A stretch of DNA of 10,900 nucleotides, taken from positions 1-10,900 of the forward strand of contig JBGDCZ010000055.1 in NCBI GenBank assembly GCA_048493715.1, in the 5' to 3' direction. Below the pieces are notes generated by a model, which saw only the letters and a program-made list of their open reading frames with translations, was not told where the DNA came from and did not search any database. This DNA comes from Arsenophonus sp048493715. GTDB taxonomy: Bacteria > Pseudomonadota > Gammaproteobacteria > Enterobacterales > Enterobacteriaceae. Made by a program: the position numbers and the translations under genes. Positions 8,223 through 10,900 of the stretch are shown here, piece by piece; the stretch's first letter is position 1, and each line of letters starts with the position of its first letter.

Positions 8223-9593
8223 GTGATAATTAAAGAAGAATATAAAAAAACAGGCTACTTCTGGCTGCCGGAAAAGGAAGATAAGAAAATACCTGGAGTA
8301 CTCTCAATCAGTGATGGTGGGTACATTGAGTTAGAAATCGCTGGTCTTTTCGATGAGAGCCTAGATTCTTTAAATAGAAATGATGATATAGATAGAATAA
8401 TAGGCCATGTTGAAAATGATGGTCTAGTAACCCTCGATAACTGTTTTTATACCAAAAAAAGTTTCCCGTTTGGAGGTATCTCAAAATCAAAGATTTTTGT
8501 TCATAGAGTCTTAAGTGGGGCAGCATGGGATTGAGATGAGTATGTAACTTTTAACACTTTTTCCTTTGCAGTAGACTGTCTGGATGAGTGGATTGGGATC
8601 AGTGGAATAAATGTAGATTACGACATGGAAAGAAAAACGGCAAAAGTTAGTTACAATCCACCTGAAAAAATAGGCTTTATTCTTGATAATGGAATGAAGC
8701 TTGAAATTTGCTTCGCATATACTCTTCCTGGTTTTCCAAGTCTAAAAGAGACAAAGATCACTTAGAAAGCTTATTTTACGCTTGAATCAGAAGAATTGCG
8801 CGATCTGGGCGACTTCACAACTATTACCTTTAAGGTGACCAACCTTATGTGCTTTGCTATGGATAAAGTCGTTGCTATGAAAAACGTTTCAACAATGTCA
8901 TCCGAAATACAGCGTGACGTCGGAGATGATAAACAATACTCTGTTCCAATCGAAATCTATTATCAAAGTATTCCATATTCTGAAAAAGTGACCAAACGAA
9001 ATTGGCATGAAATGCTATTTAGTTATGGTGCTATCAAAGATAATACTCAGCAGGTATTCAACAATTGGATAAGTGCTTATAAATATTTATATCCTGCATT
9101 TAGTTTATATTTCTCAACTAAAACAGGTACTCAAAAATACCTTGATGGTAAGTTTTTAGCCTTAGCACAAGGGCTGGAAACCTACCATAGAAGAACTAGC
9201 GATGAAAAATTAATGAAGCCAGAAATTTGTATCCACCGTTCTTACAGTGTGTCCAAATGATCATATTACCTGGTTAAAAGACAGATTAATGCATGGAAAT
9301 GAAATTAATCTGGGGCAGAGATTAAAAGGCTTATTGAGCCGTTTAAAAAGCATCTTGGAACAAGTAAAAAAAGAAGTAGGATTGTAAGAAAAATTGTAGA
9401 TATAAGGAATTACTTAACTCATTACAGTGAATACTTAGAAGGTGAATTCGTAAAGGGACGAGAGCTTTGGATTCTCTGTTTAAAAATGGAAGCTATATTC
9501 AATTTGCACTTTTTGAACGTTATTGGCTTCACTGCTGAGGAGGTTGAAAATTGTCATCCACTGAAACGAAAATTACAGAATCTAACTAGTTAA
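8223..9593 (+). pseudogene. apeA: ApeA-like HEPN anti-phage defence gene, inactivated
   Basis: Read through its lesions, this encodes a protein of about 457 residues resembling ApeA-family proteins: an ApeA N-terminal domain (from GTG 8223, YKKTGYFWLPEKEDKKIPGV) and a C-terminal HEPN domain. HEPN proteins use an R-x4-H motif to cut RNA, and ApeA is reported as an abortive-infection phage defence. The motif RNYLTH is intact at 9405-9422. The frame is broken by TGA 8532-8534 and TAG 8763-8765. The reading frame then shifts near 9220 and returns near 9330, so the two shifts cancel. The segment from 8766 to about 9220 (LGDFTTITFKVTNLMCFAMD... to GLETYHRRTSDEKLM) is undisturbed. Sequence between lesions is well preserved, so inactivation looks recent. 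It lies alone between the ssb terminator and the TetR gene. The family name is from memory of ApeA proteins and was not searched. Confidence 0.8.
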
Positions 9594-9819
9594 AGTACTC
9601 GGATGCAACGGAGCTGCGCCGGTGTTTGAGTCGTTAACGTCCGCAATTTGCTCTTAGCCGGCAGTCAGTTTGAGCTGCATTTTATTACAGGACACTGTCA
9701 AATTGAGTAACAACTGATCTATCTAAACTTCTATATTACCAAAGTCAAAGTTATCGAATGCTAATACCTTAGCTTTTATCTACCTGCCGGTTATTGGGTT
9801 GGTGCTTATTTAATTGGCA
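9594..9819. other. Intergenic stretch with a G+C-rich patch
   Basis: Bases of about 9600-9680 are close to 56 percent G+C by count, clearly above the surrounding sequence. A short minus-strand frame here (LPAKSKLRTLTTQTPAQLRC..., stop at 9592-9590) reads like a protein end but begins just after a stop codon and has no start. No complete gene and no clear terminator are visible. Confidence 0.4.
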
Positions 9820-10386
9820 TTAGTAGATAAACGTCTCTAGGCGATTGGCCAAATGGAACTCTGGCTCCATAAGATCACGTCCGATTGCGCTATCTGCGAT
9901 TGTTATCAACCAGGAAGCGGTATTTTCAATTGATAATTGTGGATCAATTTCACCCTTACTAACTCCGTATTGTAAGATATCAATCAGCAGCTGTCTGACA
10001 ATTTTCTCATTTTCAACAAAAATCTTATTAATTGCAGAATTTCTGCTAGCTTCAGCAATAATTTCCAGGCTTAACCGGGCATAAATTGGTTCATTATAAA
10101 GTTGTAGTAGCCTGGTCATAATAGTGATAACAGCTGCAATGGCAGAATCGGTTGCCGGCTCGATATTCAGTAACCTGGCAAAATTAGCCTGATCTTGTAA
10201 GGCAATGGCTTCAATAATGGCATTTTTGATCGGATAGTAATGGAATAGATTACCAGGACTCATTCCGGCCGCTTTGCATATTTCAGCCGTTGAAGTGGCA
10301 TGAAATCCTTTTTCGACAAAACAGTGGATCACGGCGGTAATAATCTGTTTTTTCTTAGCGTGCTGTTTTTCGGTTAGCTCAATCAT
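9820..10386 (-). CDS. TetR/AcrR-family transcriptional regulator
   Basis: This is a 188-residue one-component repressor. The N-terminal DNA-binding domain is clear: helix ITAVIHCFVEKGFHATST, then a helix-turn-helix at about residues 32-51 (AEICKAAGMSPGNLFHYY) and KNAIIEAIA. The C-terminal helical domain, residues 60-188, would bind a ligand and form the dimer. I chose ATG 10386 because GGAG (10396-10393) lies six bases upstream; a TTG eight codons earlier lacks such a site. It diverges from an agmatine-deiminase-like gene with 161 bases between the starts. That arrangement suggests it regulated that gene, as AguR (a TetR-family protein) regulates aguBA in Pseudomonas. The ligand and any other targets are unknown. 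The gene appears intact. Confidence 0.92.
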   Translation of the reverse strand: MIELTEKQHAKKKQIITAVIHCFVEKGFHATSTAEICKAAGMSPGNLFHYYPIKNAIIEAIALQDQANFARLLNIEPATDSAIAAVITIMTRLLQLYNEPIYARLSLEIIAEASRNSAINKIFVENEKIVRQLLIDILQYGVSKGEIDPQLSIENTASWLITIADSAIGRDLMEPEFHLANRLETFIY

Positions 10387-10493
10387 ATTGAGCTCCAAAA
10401 CAGTAGACAATAATTTTTAGACCGATTAGCCTATCTATCTTATAGCAAGAAATAAGAAATAAAGGGCTTTTGCTGGTTAACTATAGGTCGAGG

Positions 10494-10522
10494 TTGATAT
10501 TAGCTATTAACTTCATTGTTAA
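10494..10522 (+). promoter_or_regulatory. Candidate promoter with overlapping operator for the deiminase-like gene
   Basis: TTGATA (10494-10499) and TGTTAA (10517-10522) are spaced 17 bases apart and lie 25 bases before the ATG at 10548. An inverted repeat, TTAAC-N6-GTTAA (10507-10511 and 10518-10522), overlaps the -10, and flanking GCT/AGC extends it with one unpaired base. This is where a TetR-type repressor would block transcription, and the divergent TetR gene is adjacent. Assignment to that regulator is inference. Confidence 0.4.
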
Positions 10523-10547
10523 GCTATTTTAGTGGGATCAGTGAAAA

Positions 10548-10855
10548 ATGTATTATTTTCCTCACGAATCGAGGCACATACTTGCACCGGATGTCGTTTG
10601 CTATGTCTGCAACAATTTGGCCAAAACAATTAATTACTAAACTACAATAGAATTTAGCGGATATTTGCATTAGCAATTGCTGAATTTGGACCGGTTAATT
10701 TATTGGTTACGCCTGAAAATTATCCGATTGTATGGAATTTAATCGGCAGTGTGGTGAACTATATTGAAGCGCCACTTAATGATATCTGGATCAGGGATTA
10801 TGGCGCTAATTTTGCTTTACATAAAAGCTCTGGGCAGTTGGTGGCCATCGATATT
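10548..10855 (+). pseudogene. Agmatine deiminase-like gene, frameshifted and truncated
   Basis: Agmatine deiminases and related peptidyl-arginine-deiminase-fold enzymes convert agmatine to N-carbamoylputrescine in polyamine synthesis. The start at 10548 reads MYYFPHESRH. The frame shifts near 10578 to read MSFAMSATIWPKQLITKLQ, meets TAG at 10648-10650, and shifts again near 10665 to read ALAIAEFGPVNLLVTPENYP and onwards. The segment APLNDIWIRDYGANFALH matches the conserved N-D-x-W-x-R-D-x-G substrate-binding motif of the family. Only about the first 100 residues of an enzyme usually near 350-370 are present. The sequence runs into the terminal repeat at 10855, and the catalytic cysteine, which lies near the C-terminus, is missing. 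Two frameshifts, one nonsense codon and the truncation make it non-functional. Confidence 0.82.
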
Positions 10856-10900
10856 TGTATCTTGTTTTTTGTGATAATTAGCTACTATCACATGAAACAG
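10855..10900 (-). repeat. Right copy of the 46-bp perfect inverted repeat
   Basis: This is the exact reverse complement of bases 10-55. It begins where homology to agmatine deiminase ends, so it marks an insertion or rearrangement junction within that gene. It runs to the last base of the window, so its outer limit is unknown. An insertion-sequence end is the simplest reading. Confidence 0.85.

Noticed and set aside
10387..10410. TTG start eight codons upstream for the TetR gene
   Set aside because: The ATG at 10386 has GGAG at the proper distance; the TTG does not.
1..10900. Circular molecule with overlapping ends
   Set aside because: The end repeats are inverted, not direct, so they do not support circular closure.
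1..10900. CRISPR array, tRNA or rRNA genes
   Set aside because: No regularly spaced repeats, cloverleaf-like segments or rRNA-like sequence were found on reading through the window.

Overview
The window looks like a piece of an AT-rich enterobacterial chromosome in genome decay. UvrA and SSB are very close to the Escherichia coli proteins and sit in the usual divergent uvrA-ssb pair, with a LexA box whose sequence I recall as that of the E. coli uvrA box. Around them lie at least seven broken genes, including an RTX/serralysin-type remnant and an ApeA-like phage-defence remnant. Low G+C, enterobacterial housekeeping genes, toxin-type remnants and many single-base lesions suggest an insect-associated member of the Morganellaceae (Arsenophonus or Photorhabdus-like). 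That assignment is inference, not proof.

Layout. A 46-bp perfect inverted repeat (10-55 and 10855-10900) lies at or near both ends. Bases 59-836 (+) hold a broken small two-helix membrane protein and an unrecognised remnant. Bases 889-1354 (-) are the C-terminal end of an RTX/serralysin-type protein. Bases 1618-2421 and 2656-3471 (-) are two tandem, separately broken paralogues of a roughly 270-residue family I do not recognise. Both have a hydrophobic centre and a C-terminal RGSWTD motif. Bases 3506-3953 (-) are a decayed small protein, possibly a lipoprotein.

The intact core is uvrA (4194-7028, -) and ssb (7302-7841, +), with a strong terminator after ssb. Beyond it, 8223-9593 (+) is an ApeA-like HEPN defence gene with two nonsense codons and two compensating frameshifts; its RNase motif is still legible. 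An intact TetR regulator (9820-10386, -) then faces an agmatine-deiminase-like pseudogene (10548-10855, +) that is cut off by the right-hand repeat.

Only uvrA, ssb and the TetR gene are clearly intact. UvrA (lesion recognition) and SSB (single-strand DNA protection) share an SOS-controlled intergenic region. The TetR protein probably regulated the deiminase gene and now appears to have lost that target. The accessory genes look like former host-interaction and phage-defence functions that are no longer maintained.
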